This document shows, in pieces, positions 29,799 to 38,330 of a DNA stretch of 64,000 bases (positions are counted from its first letter, which is position 1; each line of letters begins with the position of its first letter). Under the pieces are notes generated by a model, which saw nothing but the letters and a program-made list of their open reading frames with translations, searched no databases and was not told where the DNA came from. The position numbers and the translations under genes are program-made. The stretch lies in contig JADZCD010000062.1 of NCBI GenBank assembly GCA_020851735.1, positions 124,001 to 188,000 on the forward strand. The letters run 5' to 3'. The stretch comes from Phycisphaeraceae bacterium. Its GTDB lineage: Bacteria; Planctomycetota; Phycisphaerae; Phycisphaerales; Phycisphaeraceae.

Positions 29799-30216
29799 GG
29801 CGGGCTCCTGGAAAAAACCTGACGGACGGGAAACGGGCCACCATCCGCTGGGGCCCGGGGATGCATGAGCTGAGGGCGGGCCGGCGCCGCAGACTGCGGC
29901 GATTACCTCGCGCCGCGGCCGCACCCTAGAGTCAATTAAGATAACAGGGTATCTGGATCGAGCAATGGCCCACCCCGCCCTATTCCCGATTTGATGTCAG
30001 GCGTGAAGAGGGAACGTCGTCGAAACGTGGTCGAAACCGCAGAGGCGGCGCCCAGGGATTTCTTCCGGGGCTTTTGCCTTTGATCAGAGACACCCCCCGG
30101 CGGAGCCAGGGACTGATACAACGTGAGGCTGCACTTGAACAAACGCCAGCGTGCACCGGAGCCAAGGTGACGGCGGCACCCCACGAGGGCCCTTCCGGGG
30201 GGGGTATGATGTGGTG
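29799..30216. other. Divergent control region between DUF485-actP and dus
   Basis: No gene supported. Around 29930-29965 an AT-richer patch could hold the actP operon promoter (on the minus strand TTGCTC, 16 bases, TATCTT), but this is weak. A family A-like CCTTCCGGGGGGGG is at 30191-30204, just before the dus start. Confidence 0.35.
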
Positions 30217-31245
30217 ATGTTGCACATCGGCCCGGTGAGTTTGGAGACGCCGCTGCTGTTAGCGCCGATTGCCGGTTACTGCGATCTGGCGTATCGGCTG
30301 GTGGTGCGCAGCGTGCGCGGGGAGCACGGCGGGGTGGGTTTGGCGTGCACGGATCTGCTCTGCCCGCAGGCGATACTGAGCGAGAATCAAAAGTCGCTGT
30401 GGCTGGCGGCTACCAGCGCGGAAGATCGGCCGCTGTGCATGCAGCTCTATGGGCGGGATCCGCAGATCATGGCCCAGGCGGCGACGTGGGCGGCGGGGCA
30501 CGGGGCGGCGGTGGTGGACGTGAACATGGGCTGCCCGGTGGACAAGGTGACTAAGAAAAATGGGGGGTCCAAGCTGCTCTGCGAGCCGGGGCTGGCGGTG
30601 GAGATCGTCAAGGCGATTGTAAGGGTTCTGCCCGCTGCTATCCCCGTGACGTGCAAGATCCGCTTAGGCTGGGACGATCAGACGCTGATCGTCGATAGTC
30701 TGCCCATCGCCTTGGCGGACGCGGGGGCGGCGGCTATCACCGTGCATGGGCGGACGACCGCGCAGATGTTCCGCGGCCAAGCGCGGCTGGAGGGCATCGC
30801 GAAGGTGGTGGAGGCGGTGGGCCGGCGTCACCCGCAGGTGGCGGTGATCGGCAACGGGGACATTAAGACACCGGCGGACGCCCGGCGGATGATCGAGGCT
30901 ACGGGCTGCCACGGCGTGATGGTGGGGCGTGGGGCCCTGAGCCAGCCGTGGATTTTCCGGGACATCGCCCATTATCTGGCGACGGGAGAAATGCCCGAGC
31001 CCTTGACGCAGGCCCAGCGGGCGAGGCTGGTGCTGGACCACTTTGAGAACTTAGTGCGCTTGCGAGGCGAGCGGGTGGCGATCAACACGTTGCGGCAGCG
31101 GATGAGCTGGTACTCGCCGCACCTCCAGCCGTGGGCGGGCTTGAAGCGGCAGGTCCAGGAAATAAAAAGTGCCGAGGAATTTCGGCACTTGATGGGCACA
31201 GGGATAGACGAAAGTCGCCGCTCCGCGGTCCGCGGAGCGACTTAA
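30217..31245 (+). CDS. dusB: tRNA-dihydrouridine synthase
   Basis: FMN enzyme that reduces uridines in the D-loop of tRNA (342 residues). LLAPIAGYCDLAYRLVVR is the N-terminal barrel start; QLYGRDPQIM and VDVNMGCPVDKVTKKNGGS hold the catalytic Cys; CKIRLGWDD and TVHGRTTAQMFRG are typical; IGNGDIKTPADARRM and GVMVGRGALSQPWIF bind the FMN phosphate. The C-terminal helical domain ends in a Ser/Arg-rich tail. The first ATG of the conserved region, 30217, was used; GTG 30211 and 30214 are alternatives. Subfamily DusB is the best guess. Confidence 0.9.
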   Translation: MLHIGPVSLETPLLLAPIAGYCDLAYRLVVRSVRGEHGGVGLACTDLLCPQAILSENQKSLWLAATSAEDRPLCMQLYGRDPQIMAQAATWAAGHGAAVVDVNMGCPVDKVTKKNGGSKLLCEPGLAVEIVKAIVRVLPAAIPVTCKIRLGWDDQTLIVDSLPIALADAGAAAITVHGRTTAQMFRGQARLEGIAKVVEAVGRRHPQVAVIGNGDIKTPADARRMIEATGCHGVMVGRGALSQPWIFRDIAHYLATGEMPEPLTQAQRARLVLDHFENLVRLRGERVAINTLRQRMSWYSPHLQPWAGLKRQVQEIKSAEEFRHLMGTGIDESRRSAVRGAT

Positions 31246-31259
31246 GGGGGAACAGCCGT

Positions 31260-31706
31260 TTAATTCGCAGCCGCGGTGGGCAGCGAAGCCACGGAGGCCG
31301 TGGACGCGGGCCTGAGGGCGATCGTGGTGTCCGGACGACGGGGATAGAACACCAGCACCAGACGCAGGCCGTGCACGGTGGTCAGGACGATCGCCAGAAT
31401 GACAAAGGGAGTCATGGCCAAGGCTGGGGACCAAGCCTCGTCGATCAACAGGCCGGCCGATTGGAGGGAGGATTCCAGGGGCGCGATCTGGATCAGCCAT
31501 CCGGAAACCAGGTCGATGGCGTAACCCTGGACGTAGATCATCAGCACCATGCTGGTGATCAACAGCCACTTCATGCCGATGGATCGCCAGCGCTGCGGGC
31601 TGCTGCGACCTTGTAGAGTCAAAACCAGCTCGCGCAGGGGCATCCATGCCACCAAAAGGAGGTAAAAGATGCCGCCGATACCCGTGCCAGGAAGACCCGC
31701 AGCCAT
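31260..31706 (-). CDS. Small membrane protein downstream of glycosyltransferase
   Basis: A 148-residue protein with three or more hydrophobic spans: GGIFYLLLVAWMPL, MKWLLITSMVLMIYVQGYAI and LAMTPFVILAIVLTTVHGL. No family recognised. ATG 31706 is 2 bases after the stop of the glycosyltransferase gene on the same strand, so the two are translationally coupled. Position and topology suggest an accessory subunit of polysaccharide synthesis or export, comparable in place (not sequence) to PgaD beside PgaC. Confidence 0.65.
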   Translation of the reverse strand: MAAGLPGTGIGGIFYLLLVAWMPLRELVLTLQGRSSPQRWRSIGMKWLLITSMVLMIYVQGYAIDLVSGWLIQIAPLESSLQSAGLLIDEAWSPALAMTPFVILAIVLTTVHGLRLVLVFYPRRPDTTIALRPASTASVASLPTAAAN

Positions 31707-31708
31707 GT

Positions 31709-32779
31709 TCAATGTCCTTTTTCGAAAACTGCCAGAGGCCGCCGGAAGATCAATTCCGACCACGCGGCCTCGAGCATGAAGATTGCGTTGACCATGCGTA
31801 ACACAAAAAACCCAGGCAGACTCAGCAGGGCTTTGCCCAGCTCCCGCCGGCGGATAGCGCCGAAAATCACGGGCACCGCGACCACCGGGGCGTCGATCAC
31901 ATAGGCCACCAGGAACACCGGGTGCACCAGCACCGTCAGCATGGGGATGACGAAAAGGTAGACGATCGCGGCGATCAGGGCGTCCCACATGCCCACGGCC
32001 ACCATGGAACGCAGGTAGGGTTGTTCGATCACCGTCCGCCAGTGGATGCGCATGCACTGGAAAAACCCGTGCGACCAGCGGCGGAGCTGTTTGCGCAGGA
32101 AGTGGTAATTGTGCGGCTCGATGGGGTAGCAGACGGCGTCCTCGACGAAGGCGATGTCGTAGCCGTTCTGGAAAAAGGTCCAGGTCAGGTCCAGGTCCTC
32201 AGCCACGGTGCGGGGCTGCCAGGCGCCGATCTGGCGGAGGACGTCGGTGCGGTAGAGGGTAAAGCAGCCGGAGGCGATCATCGGGCGGTAAAAGTGATTT
32301 TGGATGGCCTTGCCGAAGGTGAAGGCGAAAAGATATTCGACGTAGCGCCCGCGTTCCCAGATGGTGCTGACATAGCGGGGCAGGACCATGCCGCAGGACG
32401 CGGCCGTCTTATCGCTGCCGTCTAAGCCGGTGAGGATTTTTTCGATGGCGTTGGGAGCCAGGGTGGTGTCGGCGTCGATGGCCAGGAGATAAGGGGTGTT
32501 GACGTATTGGAGGCCGAAGATCTGGGCCCCGGCTTTGAAACCGGTGTTCTGGGGCGGGCGGTAGACGGTGGCGCCCAAGGAGCGGGCGATATCGCCGGTC
32601 TGATCGGTGGAGCAGTCGTCGACAACGATGATCTGCGCGGGGGGCACCGTCTGGACAGCCAGACTGCGCAGGGTGTCGGCGATGCTCGCAGCCTCGTTGT
32701 AGGCTGGGATAAGCACCGTGACGCCGCTGCCTTGCGCAGGCTCAGCAGTCGTGTTGGACGGACACCCACCTTGTGACAT
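31709..32779 (-). CDS. Processive family 2 glycosyltransferase (PgaC/IcaA-like)
   Basis: Membrane glycosyltransferase (356 residues), probably polymerising a surface polysaccharide from a nucleotide sugar. VTVLIPAYNEAASIADTLRS starts the GT-A domain; VVDDCSTDQTG and LAIDADTTLAPNAI hold the UDP and metal-binding aspartates; TVAEDLDLTW gives the catalytic Asp; KQLRRWSHGFFQ is the QxxRW motif of processive enzymes. Two to four C-terminal spans follow. ATG 32779 was chosen, with AAGAGGTG just upstream. Substrate unknown; a poly-GlcNAc type is plausible. Confidence 0.88.
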   Translation of the reverse strand: MSQGGCPSNTTAEPAQGSGVTVLIPAYNEAASIADTLRSLAVQTVPPAQIIVVDDCSTDQTGDIARSLGATVYRPPQNTGFKAGAQIFGLQYVNTPYLLAIDADTTLAPNAIEKILTGLDGSDKTAASCGMVLPRYVSTIWERGRYVEYLFAFTFGKAIQNHFYRPMIASGCFTLYRTDVLRQIGAWQPRTVAEDLDLTWTFFQNGYDIAFVEDAVCYPIEPHNYHFLRKQLRRWSHGFFQCMRIHWRTVIEQPYLRSMVAVGMWDALIAAIVYLFVIPMLTVLVHPVFLVAYVIDAPVVAVPVIFGAIRRRELGKALLSLPGFFVLRMVNAIFMLEAAWSELIFRRPLAVFEKGH

Positions 32780-33167
32780 AAAGGCACCTCTTGCGCGAAC
32801 GAACACCAGCTGCAGTAATGGGGATTAAGCGGTGGGGCTGGCTTATTGCCTCAGGAAGGCTGGACTAACTAATTAGACAACCGGGATATTGTATCGCCAG
32901 AGTCCGGAAAAGCTATGGGTTATCGGGGGTGGTCCGAGGGGGGAAAATAACGCGCAAGGCTAATAAATACAATAGTTTAGTGATTTTGCCGGCTGGCGAT
33001 GCCAATTGAGATAATCTAGACTGATGGTCAATCCGGAGGGTTTGGGGAGGTTGGCCCCCGCAAGTAGCCCCGGAGGTAGTGGCAACGAAAGTGGCGCAAG
33101 ACCAGCCCAGGGAATGACCCCCGGGCTTTCTAGTTCCGTGCAACCAGGTTCCCCTCGGTGGGCCCCG
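32780..33167. other. Gene-free region before the glycosyltransferase operon
   Basis: No gene supported. On the minus strand this is the leader and promoter region of the glycosyltransferase. 32850-33020 is AT-richer. 33030-33140 is G/C-rich with short palindromic words, e.g. CCCGGGC; it did not match any riboswitch class I could confirm. Confidence 0.4.
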
Positions 33168-33803
33168 CTAGGACGGGGAAACAGCCAGGATTTCCCGCAG
33201 GCGATTGACGACAAAGTGGGCGTAGGCGATGTAGCCCAAGGGGGACAGGTGAACGCCGTCGTGGCAGACAAAGTCCATCCAGTCGGCATGGGGCATGGTC
33301 AGTTCGTTGGCCAGGTCGTAGAAGGGCGTCTGTTGTTCCTGGGCGACGGCGCGCACGACTTGGTTGTACTGGGCGCGGGCCTGGTCGTAAGGCAGGCCGG
33401 TGGGCAGGATCAGGGCGCTGCGGCTGCGGTGATTGCCCAGCAGGATGACCTTGGCTTTGGTTTGCGTGCGGCAGAGCTGGACCATTTCGGTCAGGTGGCT
33501 GGCGAACTCCGCCAGCGTGCTGATGGGCTGATGGCCGCGGGCGCCGTCGTAGCGCATGTCGTTAAACCCGAGCTGAATGATGACCAGGTCGGGGTTGTGC
33601 TTGGCCACGCGCTCGGGGAATTCCAGGCGGGCCTGGGCGGCGGGCTTGCCGTGGAAGCTCTGGTTGATCATGCGCACGGGCCGACCGGTGTTCATGCCGG
33701 TGTTAAAGAGGTGCTCGGCGATGGCGGGCCAATTATGCTCGGAATTGCCGGCCGCTATGGAATCGCCCCAGACGACGACGTTATAAACGGACGGATTGCC
33801 CAT
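33168..33803 (-). CDS. SGNH/GDSL hydrolase
   Basis: Esterase-like hydrolase of 211 residues with all four SGNH blocks: block I VVVWGDSIAAG (Ser15), Gly in NQSFHGKP, block III LGFNDMRYD, and block V DGVHLSPLGY with the Asp-His pair. No signal peptide is visible, so probably cytoplasmic, although carbohydrate esterases of this fold are often exported. Possible substrates are acetylated sugars. A CCCCG/CGGGG hairpin overlaps its stop codon. Confidence 0.88.
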   Translation of the reverse strand: MGNPSVYNVVVWGDSIAAGNSEHNWPAIAEHLFNTGMNTGRPVRMINQSFHGKPAAQARLEFPERVAKHNPDLVIIQLGFNDMRYDGARGHQPISTLAEFASHLTEMVQLCRTQTKAKVILLGNHRSRSALILPTGLPYDQARAQYNQVVRAVAQEQQTPFYDLANELTMPHADWMDFVCHDGVHLSPLGYIAYAHFVVNRLREILAVSPS

Positions 33804-33912
33804 GGGAGTCCTGCAAGGAAAAAGAGTGCGCCAAAAGGTCGCGTAAAACGGGCGACTTTATAACACAGGGGCCCGGGCGGGTGCGAGCGGGGGCTGAGGG
33901 AGAAAAAGCCGA

Positions 33913-36396
33913 TTAACGATTCCTGCGGCAGGCGACGCCTAGCGCGGACAAAAGGAGCAGGCTGGCGGCGGCCGGCTCGGGCACCACCGCGGGCTGGGAG
34001 GATCCGGCCAGCAGCGACTTGAAAACGGGAATGTCGCTTAAGGTGATCTGGCCGTCGCCGTCAGGATCGGCGGCGGGCAGATCCAGATCGGGGTACTGCA
34101 GGTAAAGGGATTGCACGTCGGTCAAGGCGAGCTTGAAGGGATTGACGTCCGAAAGCGTCACCGTGCCATCGCCGTTGAAGTCGCCGGGCGTGATCGACAG
34201 GGGGACGCGCAGGGCGATGTTGTCCACGGCGTTGGCCAGGTAGGAGATCACCATGTCGCTTTCGTACCAGCCGATCTGCTCCTGACCGTAGACCTGGGAG
34301 TAGCCCACCACGGCGAAGTAGGCATAGGCTTCGGTCACGGCGAAGGCGGCGGACTGATGCAGCCAGGCGTTAAGGCCCGGATCGCCTTGCGCTTTGTCCC
34401 AGGAAATCTCGTAGAGCAGGTCCGCGCCGGCCGCGGTGGGCGCCGAAGGATTAAGCGGATCCAGAAAGCCGCTGAGAGAGGAACCCACAGCCTGGCCCTC
34501 GCCTGGCAGGCTCTGGGCTCCGTAGACGCGCAGGGCCAGGCTTTCCGGCACGGGGGCGTCGTGGTTGAACCAGTCGCGGATGTCGTCATCGCCCGCCCAG
34601 ACGCGCCAGAGGTAGTCAAAATCAATTGTCGCCTGCCCGGTGGTCAGATGGGCGGGCGCCGGCACCCACTGGCCCCAACCCGACGCCCAGGAAACGTTCT
34701 CGAGTACGCCGTTGCCGGCCACGCGCGTGCGATTCATCGGCGCGGGTACGGGCATGACGAACTCCAGCCAGGCGGCGTAGGGATCGTCATGGGCGGAGAT
34801 GGATTTGGCCGCCACCCAGCGGGACAGGTCCGTCGCGGCATTGAACGCGGAGTATTCGTGACCATAGGCCGTTTCGCGAAGCTTTAGAGCGGATAAATCC
34901 TCAAAATCACCGCCGTAAAGCAGATTGGGCGACAACCCCGCGGACGCCGGCCAAGCCAGCAGGCCAACGACAAGGCCCATGCCCAAGGCGGTCGAGCGGG
35001 AAGCGGAAATGCGCTTGCGCCCGACGGCAGGCCGGCGGCGAAGTCCGAAGCTCAACAGGCCCAAGGCCAGCAGGCCAAGACCCGTCGGCTCGGGCACGAT
35101 CGCGGGCGCGGCGGCGAGGATCTGTTTAAATCCGGGAATATCGCTCAGCGATAAGTGGCCGTCGGCATTCATGTCGCCGCTGCGGTCAGCCCAGACCTGC
35201 AGGTAGGTTGCGTCAAAGGCCTCCGGATCCGTCAGGGCCAGCTGGAAGGGATTGATGTCGGACAGATTCACCGTGCCGTCGCCGTTCATGTCGCCTTTTT
35301 TCCAGGGATAAAGGGAATGACCATCGGAGAGCAGGACGTCGGCGATGAAGTTGCCCACGTAATTGGCGCCGGCGGGCGAGAAGTGGACCCAGTCATAGTA
35401 AAGATAGCCGTGGCTGGGCCAGAACCAGCGTGTGCCGGCCGTGTCATAAAGATTAAGGAAGCCCACGCCGCGGGCGGCAGCCACCTGAGCCTGCCAGGAA
35501 ATCAGTTCGGGCAAATGGCCGCTGCCGGAGTTGTAGGACCCCACCAGGAGGATGTCCGTCTGGGGGGCCGCTTCCAGGATGCGTTGGACCAGGTCGTCAT
35601 AGAGGCGCAGGTAGTCAGCCTGGGGAATGCCGCCGTCGTTCTGGCCGATGGCCAGGATGACCAGATTCGGGTCCAGCGACGCCAGCTGGGAATCGAAGGT
35701 CGGATCGCGCTGCAGGTAACTGACCAGCCGATACCCGGAATTGGACGCGCGGTGGACGCGGACGCCGGCGTCGGCGGTGGGCAGATTGTTGACGCCCAGG
35801 AGCGTGACGAGGTTGTCATCAAGGGTTTCGATCCGCAGGGTGCGGTCGGAGCCGGCGAAGGTGTGCTCGAAAATGCCCAGGCCCAGCTCGGAGGCGGCGG
35901 AGTCGATGGTGGCCAGGGTTTGCCCGGAAGAATCGCGGATCACAAAGCTGCCGTTGCGGGGAGAGAGGCGATATTGGAGTTGGATGGACGAATCGGTGGC
36001 GGTGAAGGTGACGGCGCTGTGGGCGGTGGTGGACGAGGCCCATAGGCCGTCGATGGCGAAGCTGCCGCGGCGGTCTTCGTTGGGCCCGCTGGTAAACCAC
36101 GAGCCTGTGAACTGGCTGGCGCCGGTGAGCGTGCTGAACGATTGATACCCGCGCCCGGCGTCGCCGTAGAGCCCTTGAAGGCGCTGGCGGAAATAAGGAA
36201 CCCAGCTGGACCAGCCTAGGCCGTCGAAGGACAAGGAATCGCCCAGGACGACGATGTTGGCTACTTGATCGTTGGCCAGCAGGGATTGGGTGTGAGCGAA
36301 GGTCTGGGGAAGGTTAAGCTGGGCAACCGTGGCATGGGCGGTAACGCCAGCGCACAAACTACACAGACCGGTGACCAAAAGGGCCCAACGCTTCAT
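33913..36396 (-). CDS. Double PEP-CTERM protein: SGNH hydrolase unit fused to a second PEP-CTERM unit
   Basis: One 827-residue frame holding what looks like two complete exported proteins. Unit 1 (1 to about 455): signal peptide ending near THAHAT-like residues 20-23; SGNH hydrolase with Ser54 (LGDSLSFDG), AIGQNDGG at 249-256 and YDWVHFSP with Asp335/His338; a dockerin-like pair (GDMNGDGTVNLSD and GDMNADGHLSLSD, 368-420); and a PEP-CTERM signal from Pro435 ending GLRRR. Unit 2 (about 473-827): a new hydrophobic leader MGLVVGLLAWPASAG, an unknown beta-rich domain, another dockerin-like pair (738-790) and a second PEP-CTERM signal from Pro806. There is no stop between the units and no ribosome site at internal Met473 (codon at 34980). 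See findings. Confidence 0.85.
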   Translation of the reverse strand: MKRWALLVTGLCSLCAGVTAHATVAQLNLPQTFAHTQSLLANDQVANIVVLGDSLSFDGLGWSSWVPYFRQRLQGLYGDAGRGYQSFSTLTGASQFTGSWFTSGPNEDRRGSFAIDGLWASSTTAHSAVTFTATDSSIQLQYRLSPRNGSFVIRDSSGQTLATIDSAASELGLGIFEHTFAGSDRTLRIETLDDNLVTLLGVNNLPTADAGVRVHRASNSGYRLVSYLQRDPTFDSQLASLDPNLVILAIGQNDGGIPQADYLRLYDDLVQRILEAAPQTDILLVGSYNSGSGHLPELISWQAQVAAARGVGFLNLYDTAGTRWFWPSHGYLYYDWVHFSPAGANYVGNFIADVLLSDGHSLYPWKKGDMNGDGTVNLSDINPFQLALTDPEAFDATYLQVWADRSGDMNADGHLSLSDIPGFKQILAAAPAIVPEPTGLGLLALGLLSFGLRRRPAVGRKRISASRSTALGMGLVVGLLAWPASAGLSPNLLYGGDFEDLSALKLRETAYGHEYSAFNAATDLSRWVAAKSISAHDDPYAAWLEFVMPVPAPMNRTRVAGNGVLENVSWASGWGQWVPAPAHLTTGQATIDFDYLWRVWAGDDDIRDWFNHDAPVPESLALRVYGAQSLPGEGQAVGSSLSGFLDPLNPSAPTAAGADLLYEISWDKAQGDPGLNAWLHQSAAFAVTEAYAYFAVVGYSQVYGQEQIGWYESDMVISYLANAVDNIALRVPLSITPGDFNGDGTVTLSDVNPFKLALTDVQSLYLQYPDLDLPAADPDGDGQITLSDIPVFKSLLAGSSQPAVVPEPAAASLLLLSALGVACRRNR

Positions 36397-36884
36397 CCGA
36401 CACGCTGCTCTCTCCCCCTGCCCCCCTCATTCCCCCCCCTCTTGCCCCCCTCTGACCCCCACTTCTTACCCTGGCCCGCCTTGCCTCGGCAAGGTGATTT
36501 TGAGCCCAAAAACGAAACAAAACCACTCCGCGGGTCCATGCCGACACTCCGGCCAAACAACAACCTGGCCTGGGATTGGCATGAAGCGGAGTTGGGGCAA
36601 TGCAAGATACCTACCTGTCTTTACTTCCAATGCTCAAGTTCGTCAAGAGAAATCTTCAGGTTCCGCCCATAACCGACAAGGCTCAAACAGTGGTTTTTGG
36701 AACATAATCAAAGTGGGAATTCACCACCGAAAGGCAAAAAGGCGTAGTGTTGGCCATATCGGAGTGATAGAGTTCAACTAGCGAGCGACGTGGGTGTGAT
36801 ATCGCTGCGGAAACATACAGGCGTGGCACACGCCTTGGACGGCGGCGCAAAAGAAAAAGCGTGTTACTGAGGAACGGCAAAGTG
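36397..36884. other. Divergent intergenic region between two PEP-CTERM genes
   Basis: 36410-36470 is a C-rich pyrimidine tract (CCCCCCTC words). 36600-36800 is AT-richer and without a supported gene. TGGCAC (36824-36829), 5 bases, TTGGA (36835-36839) resembles a sigma54 site but has G in place of the usual C of the -12 element. Confidence 0.35.
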
Positions 36885-38303
36885 ATGCGGACAACTGCTT
36901 CCACAGGCTGGCGTTGGGCGGTGGGCATGGCGGCGGGGGGCGTTTTGGCGCTGGCGGCGCTGGGGGCGGGAGCGCGGCCATACATCACGCTGGGCCCGAC
37001 GGATATTTTGTCGCTGGATCAGCCGCGGGTGACCTTCGGGCTGGTGCAGCCGGGGACCAACACGCTGGTGGGCCCGACGCTTTACAACTCCGCAGCCCTG
37101 GACACGGGAGCCAACGGCGTTTTGCTCGCGAAGCTGGCGTACGTGGACGACGAAGTGTACGTGCAGGCGACGCGCGGCGACGGGACGCCGGTGTATTACG
37201 ACGAAATGGGTGTGGCTGGCAGTGAATGGCTGGCGGTGCTGAAATTCTATGATTTGATTTTTGAAGGCAGCAATACGAACAGCGAAATCCGTGTGAGCAA
37301 CGTGCGGGCGCTGGCGTCGCCGACGCTGGACATCGGCGGATTCGCGGGGATCGTGGGCATGCCGGCGATGACCGGGCGGGTGACGACGCTGGATCTTGAG
37401 CCGATGAGCAATCTGGAGTTCATCGACGTGGCGTTCTCCGCGCAGGTGCCGGCCAGCCGCCCGGACAGCTATCACGTGGGGCTTTCGACTTTAGCGCTGG
37501 ATCCGATCGGGCAGCTTCAGCCGGGCGACCCGCTGCCGACGATGGTGGGCTTGCCGATGATCGACGGCATACGGACGCGACAGGGCGGACTGACTTCGGC
37601 CGGCAGACTGCTGCTGGACACGGGGGCGCAGAATGTGATTCTCTCGCCAACGATGATCGAAGCGATGGGCATCGACTGGACACGCACCGTGGACGAGGGC
37701 GGCGACGTGGTCGATGAGCTGGAGGTCGGCGGGATCGGCGGATTCACGCTGATGCCGATGGTGTACGTCGATCAACTGGTGGTGCCCACCAGCGAAGGCG
37801 TGGATTTGATCTGGACGGATGTGCTGGCCGGCGTGCTGGACCTAGGCGGCTTAGACGGCGTGCTGGGCATGAACGTGCTGACCAGCGGTTATCTGGGGAG
37901 CATCTTCGGCGATCCCAGCGAACCTTACCTCGAGCAGGTGGTGCTGGATTTTCGCCAGGAAAACGCCTGGAACATGCGGCTGGATCTGAATCCAGCGGTG
38001 AACGTGGTGACGCCCAATCCCGACGTGCGCGGAGACTTCAACGGCGACGGCGTGGTGACGCTGTCGGATATCAATCCCTTCAAGCTGGCGCTGACCGATC
38101 CGGCCGCCTACGCCCAAAGCTACCTATGGGTCGATCTGACGGCCATTGACCCGAATGCGGACGGAGTCTTGACGCTGTCGGACATTCATGCCTTTAAGCA
38201 GTTGCTCACCGCCGGCCCAGCCGCGATACCCGAGCCCGCGGCGCTGGCGCTGGTGGGCGCGGGCCTGGCAGTGCTGATGGGGCGAAGACGGTGGCAACGC
38301 TAG
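36885..38303 (+). CDS. Pepsin-like aspartic protease with dockerin-like repeats and PEP-CTERM signal
   Basis: Exported protein of about 472 residues. A signal peptide (VGMAAGGVLALAALGAGA) is followed by two aspartic protease halves, each with a DTG motif: LDTGANGVLL (Asp73) and LDTGAQNVIL (Asp245). Later hydrophobic-Gly motifs such as GIVGMPAM and GVLGMNVL are where retropepsin and pepsin folds have them. A dockerin-like Ca2+ pair follows at about 383-440 (GDFNGDGVVTLSD and DPNADGVLTLSD). Last is PEP-CTERM: PEPAALALVGAGLAVLMG and RRR. GAGGAA at 36869-36874 fits ATG 36885 (or GTG 36882). Protease activity is inferred from the motifs only. Confidence 0.8.
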   Translation: MRTTASTGWRWAVGMAAGGVLALAALGAGARPYITLGPTDILSLDQPRVTFGLVQPGTNTLVGPTLYNSAALDTGANGVLLAKLAYVDDEVYVQATRGDGTPVYYDEMGVAGSEWLAVLKFYDLIFEGSNTNSEIRVSNVRALASPTLDIGGFAGIVGMPAMTGRVTTLDLEPMSNLEFIDVAFSAQVPASRPDSYHVGLSTLALDPIGQLQPGDPLPTMVGLPMIDGIRTRQGGLTSAGRLLLDTGAQNVILSPTMIEAMGIDWTRTVDEGGDVVDELEVGGIGGFTLMPMVYVDQLVVPTSEGVDLIWTDVLAGVLDLGGLDGVLGMNVLTSGYLGSIFGDPSEPYLEQVVLDFRQENAWNMRLDLNPAVNVVTPNPDVRGDFNGDGVVTLSDINPFKLALTDPAAYAQSYLWVDLTAIDPNADGVLTLSDIHAFKQLLTAGPAAIPEPAALALVGAGLAVLMGRRRWQR

Positions 38304-38330
38304 AAGAGGCAGCGTTTCCTTACGCCTCTT
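38304..38330. terminator. Shared hairpin between convergent genes
   Basis: AAGAGGC (38304-38310) and GCCTCTT (38324-38330), 13-base loop, between the convergent stops of the protease-like gene and the first GH5-like gene. It overlaps the end of the latter. Confidence 0.4.

Noticed and set aside
33020-33160. Riboswitch resembling the c-di-GMP GEMM class
   Set aside because: Only a short GAAAGTGG..GCAAG likeness is present; the conserved helices do not form and the downstream gene lies on the other strand.
36824-36839. Sigma54 promoter before the pepsin-like PEP-CTERM gene
   Set aside because: The -12 element is TTGG instead of TTGC, and the other PEP-CTERM genes in the window have no similar site.
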